A DNA stretch of 19,990 nucleotides from CAUZSH01 sp963582935 (GTDB lineage Bacteria > Pseudomonadota > Gammaproteobacteria > Francisellales > Francisellaceae). The notes beneath the pieces are model-generated. The model saw only the letters and a list, made by a program, of their open reading frames with translations. It was not told where the DNA came from and ran no database searches. A program made the position numbers and the translations under genes. The stretch lies in the NCBI GenBank assembly GCA_963582935.1, contig CAUZSH010000033.1, positions 1 through 19,990 of the forward strand. The letters are read 5' to 3'. This document shows positions 7,382 through 14,749 of the stretch, piece by piece. Numbering within the stretch: position 1 is the first letter of the stretch; each line of letters starts with the position of its first letter.

Positions 7382-9004
7382 ATGGCTGTGGATATGATGG
7401 AAAGAATCGAGTTAGGAAATGTCGGAATTGATCATGTGGGTGAGATTATACATAACCCATCCTATGATTTGCTCTTTGAGCATGAAACCTCAGAAAAAGC
7501 TAAAGGGTATGAAAAAGGAACAGGGACTAAATCAGGAGCTGTTGCTGTTGACACTGGGGTGTTTACAGGGCGCTCAGCAAAAGATAAGTATATTGTAGAA
7601 TGTGAAGAATCATTGCAAAATGTATGGTGGGAAGACCATGGTTCTGATAACAAACGCATGTCTCAATCAACATGGAATGTTTTAAAAGACATTACAACAA
7701 AACAGCTAACGAATACGAAGTTATATGTTATTGATGGTTTTTGTGGTGCGAATACCCAAACCAGATTGTCCGTGCGTCTTGTGACTGAAGTGGCATGGAT
7801 GGCACACTTTTTTAAGAATATGTTTGTTCGTCCCTCACAAGATGAGCTGGATAATTTTAAACCAGACTGGACAATCTTAAATGCTTGCAAAACAAAAGCT
7901 GAAAACTATAAAGAACTTGGGCTTAGATCTGAAACCTATGTGGCTTTTAATATTGAAGAAAGAATGACGATCATCGGTAATACTTGGTATGGCGGTGAAA
8001 TCAAAAAAGGTATTTTTTCAATGATGAATTACTTTTTGCCACTTAAAGGTATTGGTTCTTTTCATTGTTCAGCAAATGTTGGTAAAGAGAAAGATGTTGC
8101 TTTATTTTTTGGGCTTTCAGGCACAGGAAAAACCACGTTATCTGCAGACCCCAAACGTGCTTTAATCGGTGATGATGAACATGGCTGGGATAACCAGGGT
8201 GTATTTAATCATGAAGGCGGTTGTTATGCAAAAACAATTAAGTTATCAAGAGAGAATGAGCCGGATATTTACGATGCGATTCGTCGAGATGCTTTATTAG
8301 AAAACGTGGTTGTTCGCGAAGATGGCAGTGTGGATTATGACTCAAATGCCAAAACAGAAAACACGCGCGTATCCTACCCAATTTATCATATTGATAATAT
8401 TGTAAAGCCTATTTCAAAAGCAGGGCATCCAAGTAAAATCATTTTCTTAACCTGTGATGCTTACGGTGTATTGCCACCAGTCTCAAAGCTGAGCATTGAG
8501 CAGGCGATGTATCAGTATCTGTCAGGGTATACCGCAAAAGTTGCAGGGACTGAGCTTGGTATCAAAGAGCCAACAGCCGCATTTTCATCCTGCTTTGGTC
8601 AGCCATTTTTGTTGTTGCACCCAACGCAATATGCCGAAATATTAGGTAAGAAGATGCAAGAGCATCGTGCTTCGGCATATCTTGTGAATACAGGTTGGAC
8701 AGGTGGTACTTATGGTGAAGGAAACCGCATATCCATTAAAGATACGCGTGCAATTATTGATGCGATTATGGATGGATCTATTGATCGAGTTGATTGCTAC
8801 ACAGATGCAAATTTTGGCTTTGAAGTCCCTCAATCTTTAAATGATGTTGATGATGACATTTTACATCCTAGAGAAACATGGGTAGACAAAGACGCGTATG
8901 ATAAAGCTTACGCAAACTTGATCCAAAAATTTCAAGATAACTTCAAACGTTTCATGACAATCGAAGCGGGTAAGAAGTATGAAGAATATGGACCTAAGCA
9001 ATAA
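7382..9004 (+). CDS. pckA: Phosphoenolpyruvate carboxykinase (ATP)
   Basis: Converts oxaloacetate and ATP to PEP, CO2 and ADP, the entry step of gluconeogenesis in the cytosol. At 540 residues it has exactly the E. coli length. Visible motifs are DTGVFTGRSAKDKY (substrate-binding Arg64), WYGGEIKKG (202-210), the P-loop GLSGTGKTT (244-252), the metal-binding LIGDDEHGWD (261-270), and the GWTGGTYGEGNRI stretch near the C-terminus. These mark the ATP-dependent type rather than the GTP type. ATG at 7382 follows AGGGAA (7367-7372). It is convergent with the decayed gene at 9023-9103. Confidence 0.96.
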   Translation: MAVDMMERIELGNVGIDHVGEIIHNPSYDLLFEHETSEKAKGYEKGTGTKSGAVAVDTGVFTGRSAKDKYIVECEESLQNVWWEDHGSDNKRMSQSTWNVLKDITTKQLTNTKLYVIDGFCGANTQTRLSVRLVTEVAWMAHFFKNMFVRPSQDELDNFKPDWTILNACKTKAENYKELGLRSETYVAFNIEERMTIIGNTWYGGEIKKGIFSMMNYFLPLKGIGSFHCSANVGKEKDVALFFGLSGTGKTTLSADPKRALIGDDEHGWDNQGVFNHEGGCYAKTIKLSRENEPDIYDAIRRDALLENVVVREDGSVDYDSNAKTENTRVSYPIYHIDNIVKPISKAGHPSKIIFLTCDAYGVLPPVSKLSIEQAMYQYLSGYTAKVAGTELGIKEPTAAFSSCFGQPFLLLHPTQYAEILGKKMQEHRASAYLVNTGWTGGTYGEGNRISIKDTRAIIDAIMDGSIDRVDCYTDANFGFEVPQSLNDVDDDILHPRETWVDKDAYDKAYANLIQKFQDNFKRFMTIEAGKKYEEYGPKQ

Positions 9005-9022
9005 GCCAAAAATTAGAGATTC

Positions 9023-9103
9023 TTAGGTTGATGGCGTAAGAATACGATCAATCATGCGGACAGTGACTTTGCTTAGGATGACTGCCGCTATGAAGAAAAA
9101 TAG
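9023..9103 (-). pseudogene. C-terminal remnant of the paraquat-inducible protein A-like gene
   Basis: A minus-strand open frame of 26 codons with no start, reading LFFFIAAVILSKVTVRMIDR and ending in TPST before TAA at 9025-9023. It looks like the last membrane helix and short basic tail of PqiA-type proteins. The 5' part of a PqiA-like gene is on the other side of the insertion sequence, on the same strand and running toward it, so I read both as pieces of one disrupted gene. The middle of the gene (roughly half a PqiA domain) is missing. The assignment rests on context and hydrophobicity, not on a search. Confidence 0.4.
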
Positions 9104-9139
9104 TCATACGATCAATCATGCGGACAGTGACTTTGCTTA
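9042..9139. repeat. 34-bp direct repeat (two copies) at the left edge of the IS
   Basis: Identical copies at 9042-9075 and 9106-9139, starting ATACGATCAATC and ending GACTTTGCTTA, 64 bases apart start to start. The right copy abuts the IS inverted repeat exactly. On the minus strand the first copy codes for part of the PqiA-like tail, so the second is a partial tandem duplication. It is far too long for an IS5-family target duplication and no third copy exists near the other IS end. Confidence 0.85.
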
Positions 9140-9327
9140 CAACTCATAGCAAGTTAGCAACTTTTGAAAGCAAAAATTTAGGCTGCCTGATAAAGAAATT
9201 TTGATGCACTCGATCAAAACTCAATTTTAGTCATAATTTGATCAAAAATAAGCAGTTTTTATGAATCACACGCACACGAAATTTTGGCTGACGCGCACCC
9301 ATTGAAATTCTTCAAAGCAGGTCAAAT

Positions 9328-9789
9328 CTATTTTTTTGAGAAATGCCTCAAATTGATCAACGCAAAGGCCAAATACTTCAAAGCGTAATGAAGGTGGCTG
9401 AGCCTTTCAAATCTAACAATAAGGCGTTTGAATTTATCTTCCCATCCAAAAACGCGCTCAATCGTTTCAAACCTTTCAGCAAATATCGCCTTATCAAAAA
9501 TACGTTTTCGTCCGCGTTTTGTTTTTTTTCTATTTCGCTTATTTTCATTGACGTTAGGGACCATGCCCCCATTGAATATCATTTTTCTGTTTGCCTTACA
9601 ATCATATACACCATCGAGGCTCATAACGCTTCCGTTCAGGTTATATCCAACCTCTGCAGCTATTTTCTTTAATGGGCCAAAAGCCTCGCGGAATAAGGGA
9701 GATTCATTCCTATTACCTGCGGCAGTAACAAAAGGCGCAATGACATTACAATTGCGATCACAGAAGGCAACAACCTTGTCACCAGTCAT
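9328..9789 (-). CDS. IS5-like transposase, downstream frame (OrfB, catalytic part)
   Basis: A 153-residue C-terminal half of a DDE transposase. MTGDKVVAFCDRN continues the RNase-H fold, SLDGVYD contains the second catalytic Asp, and the ERFETIERVFGWEDKFKRL block with its conserved Arg and Glu is the last catalytic motif. The ATG at 9789 overlaps the upstream frame's TGA (ATGA). However, the frame is open well before it and encodes RGDNIGRNGHKH, needed for a complete fold. The natural product is therefore probably a -1 frameshift fusion with OrfA of about 289 residues. Confidence 0.8.
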   Translation of the reverse strand: MTGDKVVAFCDRNCNVIAPFVTAAGNRNESPLFREAFGPLKKIAAEVGYNLNGSVMSLDGVYDCKANRKMIFNGGMVPNVNENKRNRKKTKRGRKRIFDKAIFAERFETIERVFGWEDKFKRLIVRFERLSHLHYALKYLAFALINLRHFSKK

Positions 9790-10193
9790 ATGCTTGTGGC
9801 CATTTCTCCCAATATTATCGCCCCTTTTTTTGCAGAAGTTGTCGTTCCGTCTCCGTGCACAATACTTGTGTCTAGCTTCCCTCTATCGTGCAATACTTTC
9901 ACAGTATTGGTGAAAATAGCCTCGAAGCATTGGTCATCTTCCCACATCCTAAAGGTCTTATAAACACTAGTGTAATGAATTTCAGGTTCACCATTTACAT
10001 CCTTTTCAATCTGGAGATTCTCCCACTGACATCCAGTATGCAAAAACTTTAAAATGTAGTTGAAAATTTTAAAATCTGACAGTTTACGTTTCGGACCTCG
10101 GCTCCCACTTGTGAGGTGTCCAAAGATAAATTCACTAAAAAATTCTGGGCTAGCTTTGGTGGGAATCCAGTTCCAATCGTGCTTTTTTGCCAT
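9786..10193 (-). CDS. IS5-like transposase, upstream frame (OrfA, N-terminal part)
   Basis: A 135-residue N-terminal half. It contains the DUF4096-type region (GPKRKLSDFKIFNYILKFL, HTGCQWENL) and then DTSIVHGDGTTTSAKK with the first catalytic Asp. The sequence GCA-AAA-AAA-GGG provides an in-phase slippery A-AAA-AAA heptamer (complement of 9825-9831). A -1 slip there moves ribosomes into the OrfB frame exactly where the fold requires it. Without slipping, translation ends at TGA 9788-9786 after the unconvincing tail AIILGEMATSI. Confidence 0.8.
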   Translation of the reverse strand: MAKKHDWNWIPTKASPEFFSEFIFGHLTSGSRGPKRKLSDFKIFNYILKFLHTGCQWENLQIEKDVNGEPEIHYTSVYKTFRMWEDDQCFEAIFTNTVKVLHDRGKLDTSIVHGDGTTTSAKKGAIILGEMATSI

Positions 10194-10295
10194 ATGGACT
10201 CATTTTTAATTTCTGAAGGGATTAAAATTATAAATCCTCGCTATCCTTTGACAATAAAGGCCTGGAAGATAAATTCATGAGAGGTTAAATACTTG

Positions 10296-10599
10296 CTACG
10301 AGTTGGTTGAGAAAGTCCAAAGCCAATAGAGGCTACCAAGTTTTACAATGGGAAAAACCACTGCAAATAATCCCACAATCAGTCCGAGCAGATAATTTCC
10401 AGATGTGAAGAGTGAGACAATGGAAGAGGCGAGGGTAATTGTATCTGCGAAAATCCATAGTTTATTCACAGAAAACAATGGCGCCAAGAAAGCCAAGATC
10501 AATAGATATGGTACTGATTGTCAACAAGCTATAAACAAGGCCATTCCATTGCTTATATACGTGACGGATCTTTTGATCTTTAGTTTCGTTATTATGCAT
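10296..10599 (-). pseudogene. Paraquat-inducible protein A-like membrane protein, frameshifted and truncated by the IS
   Basis: The ATG at 10599 opens MHNNETKDQKIRHVYKQWNG and a first hydrophobic run, but this frame ends shortly after 10480. From about 10520 the neighbouring frame carries on naturally with LILAFLAPLFSVNKLWIFAD, a second helix, and LIVGLFAVVFPIVKLGSLYW. The order 'P-x-F-S-V-x-K-x-W-x-F ... F-P-x-x-K' is the PqiA (COG2995-type) pattern. One extra base between 10503 and 10520 would explain the break. The gene then runs into the IS end and stops at 10296. PqiA-type proteins are inner-membrane partners of MCE lipid-transport systems. Its ATG overlaps the stop of the upstream small gene by 8 bases, so it was the third gene of an operon. 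Confidence 0.55.
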
Positions 10600-10879
10600 C
10601 GATAACGCTGATCACCGGCAGTCTGAAAGTCGCTTTTGGCGCATAGCCTTGCAATTTTTTCCAAACTTCACTATGGTCAAGATCTGTGCCACCACCTGCG
10701 TTATTAATATCAAACTTAATGTTTTTTGGTGTGAGCATCTCATCACTTTTCATGACTTTAAGCGTGTTTCGAGTCATTTCAAAAATAAATTTGCTAGAAG
10801 TATCCATTGGTTCTTCAAAATGAACCGTTGCTTCTACAGATACTAGTCGCGCAATAAAACCTTTTATTTGTTTAGCCAT
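10592..10879 (-). CDS. Hypothetical 95-residue protein
   Basis: Starts at ATG 10879 (MAKQIKGFIARLVSVEATVHF), one base after the stop of the upstream gene. GGAAGG, inside that gene's last codons, serves as the ribosome site. An upstream in-frame ATG at 10954 would lie inside the preceding gene and is unlikely. The protein is soluble-looking, with a central NIKFDINNAGGGTDLDHSEVW segment and a C-terminal RLPVISVIDA. I do not recognise it. The tight packing between a small membrane protein and a PqiA-like gene suggests a shared envelope-related role, but nothing in its own sequence shows this. Confidence 0.6.
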   Translation of the reverse strand: MAKQIKGFIARLVSVEATVHFEEPMDTSSKFIFEMTRNTLKVMKSDEMLTPKNIKFDINNAGGGTDLDHSEVWKKLQGYAPKATFRLPVISVIDA

Positions 10880-10880
10880 T

Positions 10881-11102
10881 TTATTTTTTCCTTCCAAACC
10901 ATTTATGTTTCCACGTGCCAACACTGGCATCAATGAGAAAAAAGAGACAAGCAATCACAGGTGAAAGCGTGTCTCCAGTAATTAAGTATAATCCACCACC
11001 AAATATTGCAATAAACACGCCTGACCTAACCGCCGCTTTCTGCCCATTCAGCTTAAATAGCTCGCCATAGGTCATTTTTGATTGTTGCTCAGGTGTTGGC
11101 AT
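10881..11102 (-). CDS. Hypothetical small membrane protein
   Basis: A 73-residue protein: a polar N-terminus (MPTPEQQSKMTYGELFKLNGQ), two hydrophobic segments (about residues 27-43 and 46-60) separated by a short Gly/Asp turn, and a basic end KHKWFGRKK. This suggests a two-helix inner-membrane protein with both ends inside. The ATG at 11102 follows GAGGGAAGAG. It is the first gene of a three-gene minus-strand operon with the 95-residue gene and the broken PqiA-like gene, and it is divergent from the DUF1338 gene across a 219-base spacer. Family not recognised. Confidence 0.6.
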   Translation of the reverse strand: MPTPEQQSKMTYGELFKLNGQKAAVRSGVFIAIFGGGLYLITGDTLSPVIACLFFLIDASVGTWKHKWFGRKK

Positions 11103-11321
11103 TATCCGTTCTCTTCCCTCAATTGAATTGATGTGTTTAAACTTATTATATCATAATTTATAGGCATAAATAATCCTCCATATCACTTACGGAATAAATA
11201 ACCTGGTATTGATGTAGGTTAAATTTAACAAGATCATAAGAAATATTGTATGTGTTCTCTATTTATAGCAGTTTAATCGGCTATATTGGTGGAGTAGCAG
11301 CGGACGTATGGGAGAAATGTT

Positions 11322-12122
11322 GTGAATTATCAAGATATTTTTGAACAGTTATGGTCGGATTATGCAGGGCAAAACCCTAAAGCAAAACAAATACATGATT
11401 TATTTATTTCTGAGGGTGAGATCATTCAGAATGATCATATTGCCCTCAGAACTTTTAATGACCCTAGGGTTAATTTAGAGGTGCTTTCACAAGCCTTCAT
11501 TAATGCGGGATACGAAGCCTGTGCAGACTATGATTTTAAAAAGAAAAAATTGGTGGCAAAGCATTTTGAGCACAAAACTGATAAAAAAGCGCCATTGGTT
11601 TTTATCAGTGAGCTTAAACTTGAAGAATGTAGTAAATATTTACAAGATGAGATTAAGTTTAGTATTGATCAAATACCTCTGGAGACATTAAATAATCCTG
11701 AGAAATTCTTATTTTCCTTGCGCCCTTGGGATAAACCCAGCTATGTTATTTACAAGAAACTATTAGCAGAGTCTGAATATGCAGCGTGGACGTATGTTTA
11801 TGGTTATCGTGCTAATCATTTTACTGTATCAATCAATGCGTTGAAAAAATATAATATCATTGAAAAGGTCAATGATTTTGTGAAAAGTCATGGCTATCCA
11901 TTGAATGTGTCTGGTGGAGAAATCAAAGGGACACCTGCTGAGATGCTTGAACAATCTAGTACAATGGCTGAGCGCTTTAAAGTGAATTTTCAAGAAGGGA
12001 AGTATATAATTCCTTCGTGCTTTTACGAGTTTGCTCGACGTTATCCAATGGCAAATGGTGAAATCTATACAGGATTTATTGCCGCTTCTGCTGATAAGAT
12101 CTTTGAAAGTACGAATGCTTAA
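11322..12122 (+). CDS. DUF1338 family protein (2-oxoadipate dioxygenase/decarboxylase HglS-like), short form
   Basis: A 266-residue member of the DUF1338 family. The characterised relative HglS is an Fe(II) enzyme converting 2-oxoadipate to 2-hydroxyglutarate in lysine catabolism. HIALRTF supplies His39 and Arg43, with the same 4-residue spacing as the metal His and substrate Arg of HglS. RANHFTVS supplies His166 and CFYEFARRY supplies Glu236. The metal triad therefore looks complete. HglS and YdcJ are about 450 residues, so this is the short form and its substrate is uncertain. GTG start at 11322 with GGAGA 7 bases before. It ends 3 bases from the convergent thiamine operon. Confidence 0.8.
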   Translation: MNYQDIFEQLWSDYAGQNPKAKQIHDLFISEGEIIQNDHIALRTFNDPRVNLEVLSQAFINAGYEACADYDFKKKKLVAKHFEHKTDKKAPLVFISELKLEECSKYLQDEIKFSIDQIPLETLNNPEKFLFSLRPWDKPSYVIYKKLLAESEYAAWTYVYGYRANHFTVSINALKKYNIIEKVNDFVKSHGYPLNVSGGEIKGTPAEMLEQSSTMAERFKVNFQEGKYIIPSCFYEFARRYPMANGEIYTGFIAASADKIFESTNA

Positions 12123-12125
12123 ATA

Positions 12126-13208
12126 TTAATCGTAATCCTTCCAAGCAACGGTGCCGCCAATTAAAGAATGGAAATAAGTGCTTGGATGTATTTCTGCAAG
12201 CATATCCATAGCTATCTTACTTCGTACCCCCATTTTACAATAGAGGATGATTTTTTGATTTTCTTTGAATGAATGCTCAATAATGTCATTCATTAAAATA
12301 TGCTCATCGCCTGGAATATGGTAGGCGTCTCTTTCCCATTGTTCGCGAATATCAATAAGACGATAAGGATGACCTGAACGCATGATTTTTTGTAGGTTTG
12401 AGGCAGTTATCTCAGATTTTATGGAAAGTTTTTCAGGCATTGGGGCAGGGGCAATGATTTTTTTGTGAGTATAGCATAAGCATTTGGGATCTTTTTGAAA
12501 TTCAAATGATTGCGTTTCAAAAGTATGGCTATTGAAAGTATGAAATCGAGATAAACTTTCTAGCCCAGTCTCTGTTATAAAGTTAAGCACAAGATTTGCT
12601 GTCATAGTACCAATAACCCCAACCGTAGCACCAAAAACACCTGCAGTGTTACAAGTTGGGATGGCAGATAGAGGGGGCTCTTCTGGAAACAGGCAGCGAT
12701 AACAGCCTTGGCTTTTATGATTAAACAACCCAAGAGATCCTTCAGATTGAAAAATGCTGGCACTGATAAAGGACTGTCTGACTGCAACACAGGCATCATT
12801 GATAAGATAACGCGTGGTAAAATTATCCGAGCCATCAATAACTAAGTCGTAAGATTTAATAAGTTCACAAGCATTTTCTAAAGTGAGTTTTTTGCTATAA
12901 GCAATGACCTCTATTTCAGGGTTAAGATTAGAAAGATGATTTAATGCACAGTCTGCTTTTAATTCTCCAATATCAGATGTTTGAAAGAGTATTTGTCTTT
13001 GTAGGTTTGAAAGTTCTACAGTATCGTGATCAATGATACCGATTCTCCCAATGCCAGCAGCAGCTAGGTATAAGGCAACAGGGGAGCCAATGCCACCTGC
13101 ACCAACACAGAGTATGCTGGCAGACTTTAACTTTTTCTGACCATCAGTGCCGACATTGGGTAAAGTGAAATGGCGCTGATAACGTAAAATTTCAGAGCGC
13201 GTTAACAT
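12126..13208 (-). CDS. thiF: ThiF-like sulfur carrier adenylyltransferase with C-terminal rhodanese domain
   Basis: E1-like enzyme that adenylates the C-terminal Gly of ThiS for thiocarboxylation. Residues 1-250 are the ThiF/MoeB domain: nucleotide loop GAGGIG (36-41), IIDHDTVELSNLQRQ with the Arg/Gln contacts, VIDGSDNF, a zinc site C169/C172 with C243/C245, and a Cys186 (TCNTAGVFGA) in the crossover-loop position. Residues 265-360 are a rhodanese domain with active-site Cys324 in YCKMGVRS, so one protein may both activate ThiS and carry the persulfide. MoeB-rhodanese proteins look alike, but the position in the thiamine operon favours ThiF. Its ATG overlaps the thiDE stop by 7 bases. Confidence 0.9.
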   Translation of the reverse strand: MLTRSEILRYQRHFTLPNVGTDGQKKLKSASILCVGAGGIGSPVALYLAAAGIGRIGIIDHDTVELSNLQRQILFQTSDIGELKADCALNHLSNLNPEIEVIAYSKKLTLENACELIKSYDLVIDGSDNFTTRYLINDACVAVRQSFISASIFQSEGSLGLFNHKSQGCYRCLFPEEPPLSAIPTCNTAGVFGATVGVIGTMTANLVLNFITETGLESLSRFHTFNSHTFETQSFEFQKDPKCLCYTHKKIIAPAPMPEKLSIKSEITASNLQKIMRSGHPYRLIDIREQWERDAYHIPGDEHILMNDIIEHSFKENQKIILYCKMGVRSKIAMDMLAEIHPSTYFHSLIGGTVAWKDYD

Positions 13209-14749
13209 AGGATGAGGTTTTTAATAGGTAGATCTCTATTCTGTATCTCAAGTGCTTGTATCGTGTTTTTTTCAGGGTCTTCTGCTTGGGTAACATAACT
13301 AATCACAGAGACACCATCCGCGCCAGCTTGATAAATGGCGGGCATATCATCCAGCGTAATTCCCCCAATAGCAACAAGTGGTATGTTACCGATTAAGTTT
13401 TTCCATTGCTTGAGTTTATATATTCCCTGAGGTTCAAATCGCATTTCTTTAGAGGTTGTCTCAAATATCGGGCCAAGTGCAATATAGGATGGTTGAATCA
13501 ATAAACCTCTCGCAAGTTCGTAGTAGTCATGTGTACTGATTCCTAGCCGAATACCGGCTTGATAAATTAAAAGTAACTCGGCACCTTCAATATCTTCTTG
13601 CCCAAGATGAATACCATAAGCTTGATATTTAATGGCAATCTTCCAGTGATCATTAATAAAAAGCTTAACCCCATGTTTCTTTGCAATTTCGATGGATAAT
13701 TTTATTTCTTGTTCAATATTCTGTACCGTTCCTTCTTTAATGCGTAGCTGAATGGTTTGAACGCCAAGATCCGCTAATTTATGAACCCAGACGCTAGTAT
13801 CTGCAATGGGATAAAAGCCGATATCACCTTTAATGGCAGGGAATGCCTGATTGGGCAGTGGTGGCAGTGTATTTGTCGTTATGCTGGGAAGTTTATTTAT
13901 AAGATCAAAGGGTTTATGATTCAACAAATAGCTCATATCAGTAGCCATTTTTGAGGTGCGGATACTTTCGGTAATGTAATGCTTTGCCATCACCAATGCA
14001 TTTTCAACGCTTTCTCCTTTTGCAAGGCAGGCAGTAAGTACCGCTGAAAGCGTGCAACCTGTGCCATGAATATCAGCTTTTCCTAAGTGAATACGAGGTA
14101 ATGAAAGATGAAGTGTAGCTCCTTTATCATTTACCCAAATATCTTCCGCCAGTGTTCTGTTGCTGTGACTATTTTCGTTGTGTCCACCTTTAATCAATAC
14201 GCTTTCGCATGAATATTTTTTAAGAATGGTTTGTGCAAGTTGGTAGATGGAGTGATCTTTGTCTTTCCCATCGCCTGATAAATAATGCGCTTCCATAAGA
14301 TTAGGTGTAATGATATTTGCTCTCGGCAGTAAATATTTCTGAATAGCCTGAATGGTTTCAGTGCTGCATAGTGAGCTTCCAGAAGTTGAGATCATGACAG
14401 GGTCACAGATATAAAAAATATTAGGATATTTGGCTAGAAATGTGGCAAGTGATTTGGCTTGGTGGGGTGTTGCCATCATGCCGGATTTAATGGCATTAGG
14501 CATAAATTCATCCGCAAGCATTCCAAGTTGTGCATCAAACATTTCGTCACCAATATGTGTAACCATAGCAACACCTAAGGTGTTTTGTGCAGTGATGGCT
14601 GTAATAAGCGTGCAACCATAAATGTCCATACTGTTAAATGTTTTAAGGTCTGCCTGAATACCGGCCCCAGCGCAACTATCAGATCCTGCTACTGTCCATA
14701 CAGTGGGTGTCTTCTCTTTATTCATTTGATTTGAAGCTCTATTTATCAT
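13202..14749 (-). CDS. thiDE: Bifunctional HMP(-P) kinase / thiamine-phosphate synthase (ThiD-ThiE fusion)
   Basis: A 515-residue fusion. The N-terminal ThiD domain (about 13-265) has TVAGSDSCAGAGIQADLKT, LIKGGH and the anion-hole motif GTGCTLSAVL, and phosphorylates HMP and HMP-P. The C-terminal ThiE domain (about 305-505) has IQLRIKEGT, LFINDHW, GIHLGQEDI, GISTHDYYEL, ALGPIFETTSK and VAIGGI. It couples HMP-PP to the thiazole phosphate to give thiamine phosphate. I chose the ATG at 14749 because it overlaps the thiG stop (ATGA). ATG 14725 (MNKEKTPTVW) is a good alternative and ATG 14764 is less likely. The fusion ties the last two steps together. Confidence 0.93.
   Translation of the reverse strand: MINRASNQMNKEKTPTVWTVAGSDSCAGAGIQADLKTFNSMDIYGCTLITAITAQNTLGVAMVTHIGDEMFDAQLGMLADEFMPNAIKSGMMATPHQAKSLATFLAKYPNIFYICDPVMISTSGSSLCSTETIQAIQKYLLPRANIITPNLMEAHYLSGDGKDKDHSIYQLAQTILKKYSCESVLIKGGHNENSHSNRTLAEDIWVNDKGATLHLSLPRIHLGKADIHGTGCTLSAVLTACLAKGESVENALVMAKHYITESIRTSKMATDMSYLLNHKPFDLINKLPSITTNTLPPLPNQAFPAIKGDIGFYPIADTSVWVHKLADLGVQTIQLRIKEGTVQNIEQEIKLSIEIAKKHGVKLFINDHWKIAIKYQAYGIHLGQEDIEGAELLLIYQAGIRLGISTHDYYELARGLLIQPSYIALGPIFETTSKEMRFEPQGIYKLKQWKNLIGNIPLVAIGGITLDDMPAIYQAGADGVSVISYVTQAEDPEKNTIQALEIQNRDLPIKNLILC

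Larger units (their letters stand above)
9140..10305 (-). mobile_element. IS5-like insertion sequence
   Basis: About 1.17 kb bounded by imperfect inverted repeats: CAACTCATAGCAAGT at 9140-9154 and the complement of CAACTCGTAGCAAGT at 10291-10305 (14 of 15 match). Similarity extends a little further out (GACTTT, with an indel), so the true ends could be up to about 12 bases wider. Inside is a transposase in two overlapping frames on the minus strand. The 188 bases between the left end and the transposase stop hold no gene, only AT-rich sequence and a TTTTGAT/ATCAAAA hairpin. I found no matching target-site duplication: the flanks are CTTA on the left and GTTG on the right. This suggests a later rearrangement or deletion. 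Confidence 0.75.

Noticed and set aside
9042..9139. Two identical 34-bp repeats with a 30-bp spacer, CRISPR-like in size
   Set aside because: Only two copies, one coding for the PqiA-like tail and one abutting an IS; no leader or cas genes.
9428..9913. Plus-strand 161-codon open frame with Leu/Phe-rich sequence
   Set aside because: It is the exact antisense of the IS transposase, whose DDE motifs are on the minus strand.
9136..10309. Target-site duplication of the IS
   Set aside because: Flanking bases CTTA and GTTG do not match, and shifting the ends within the extended repeats gave no match either.
10405..10605. Plus-strand 66-codon open frame opposite the PqiA-like gene
   Set aside because: The minus-strand reading has membrane helices and PqiA-type motifs; the plus-strand reading has no ribosome site.
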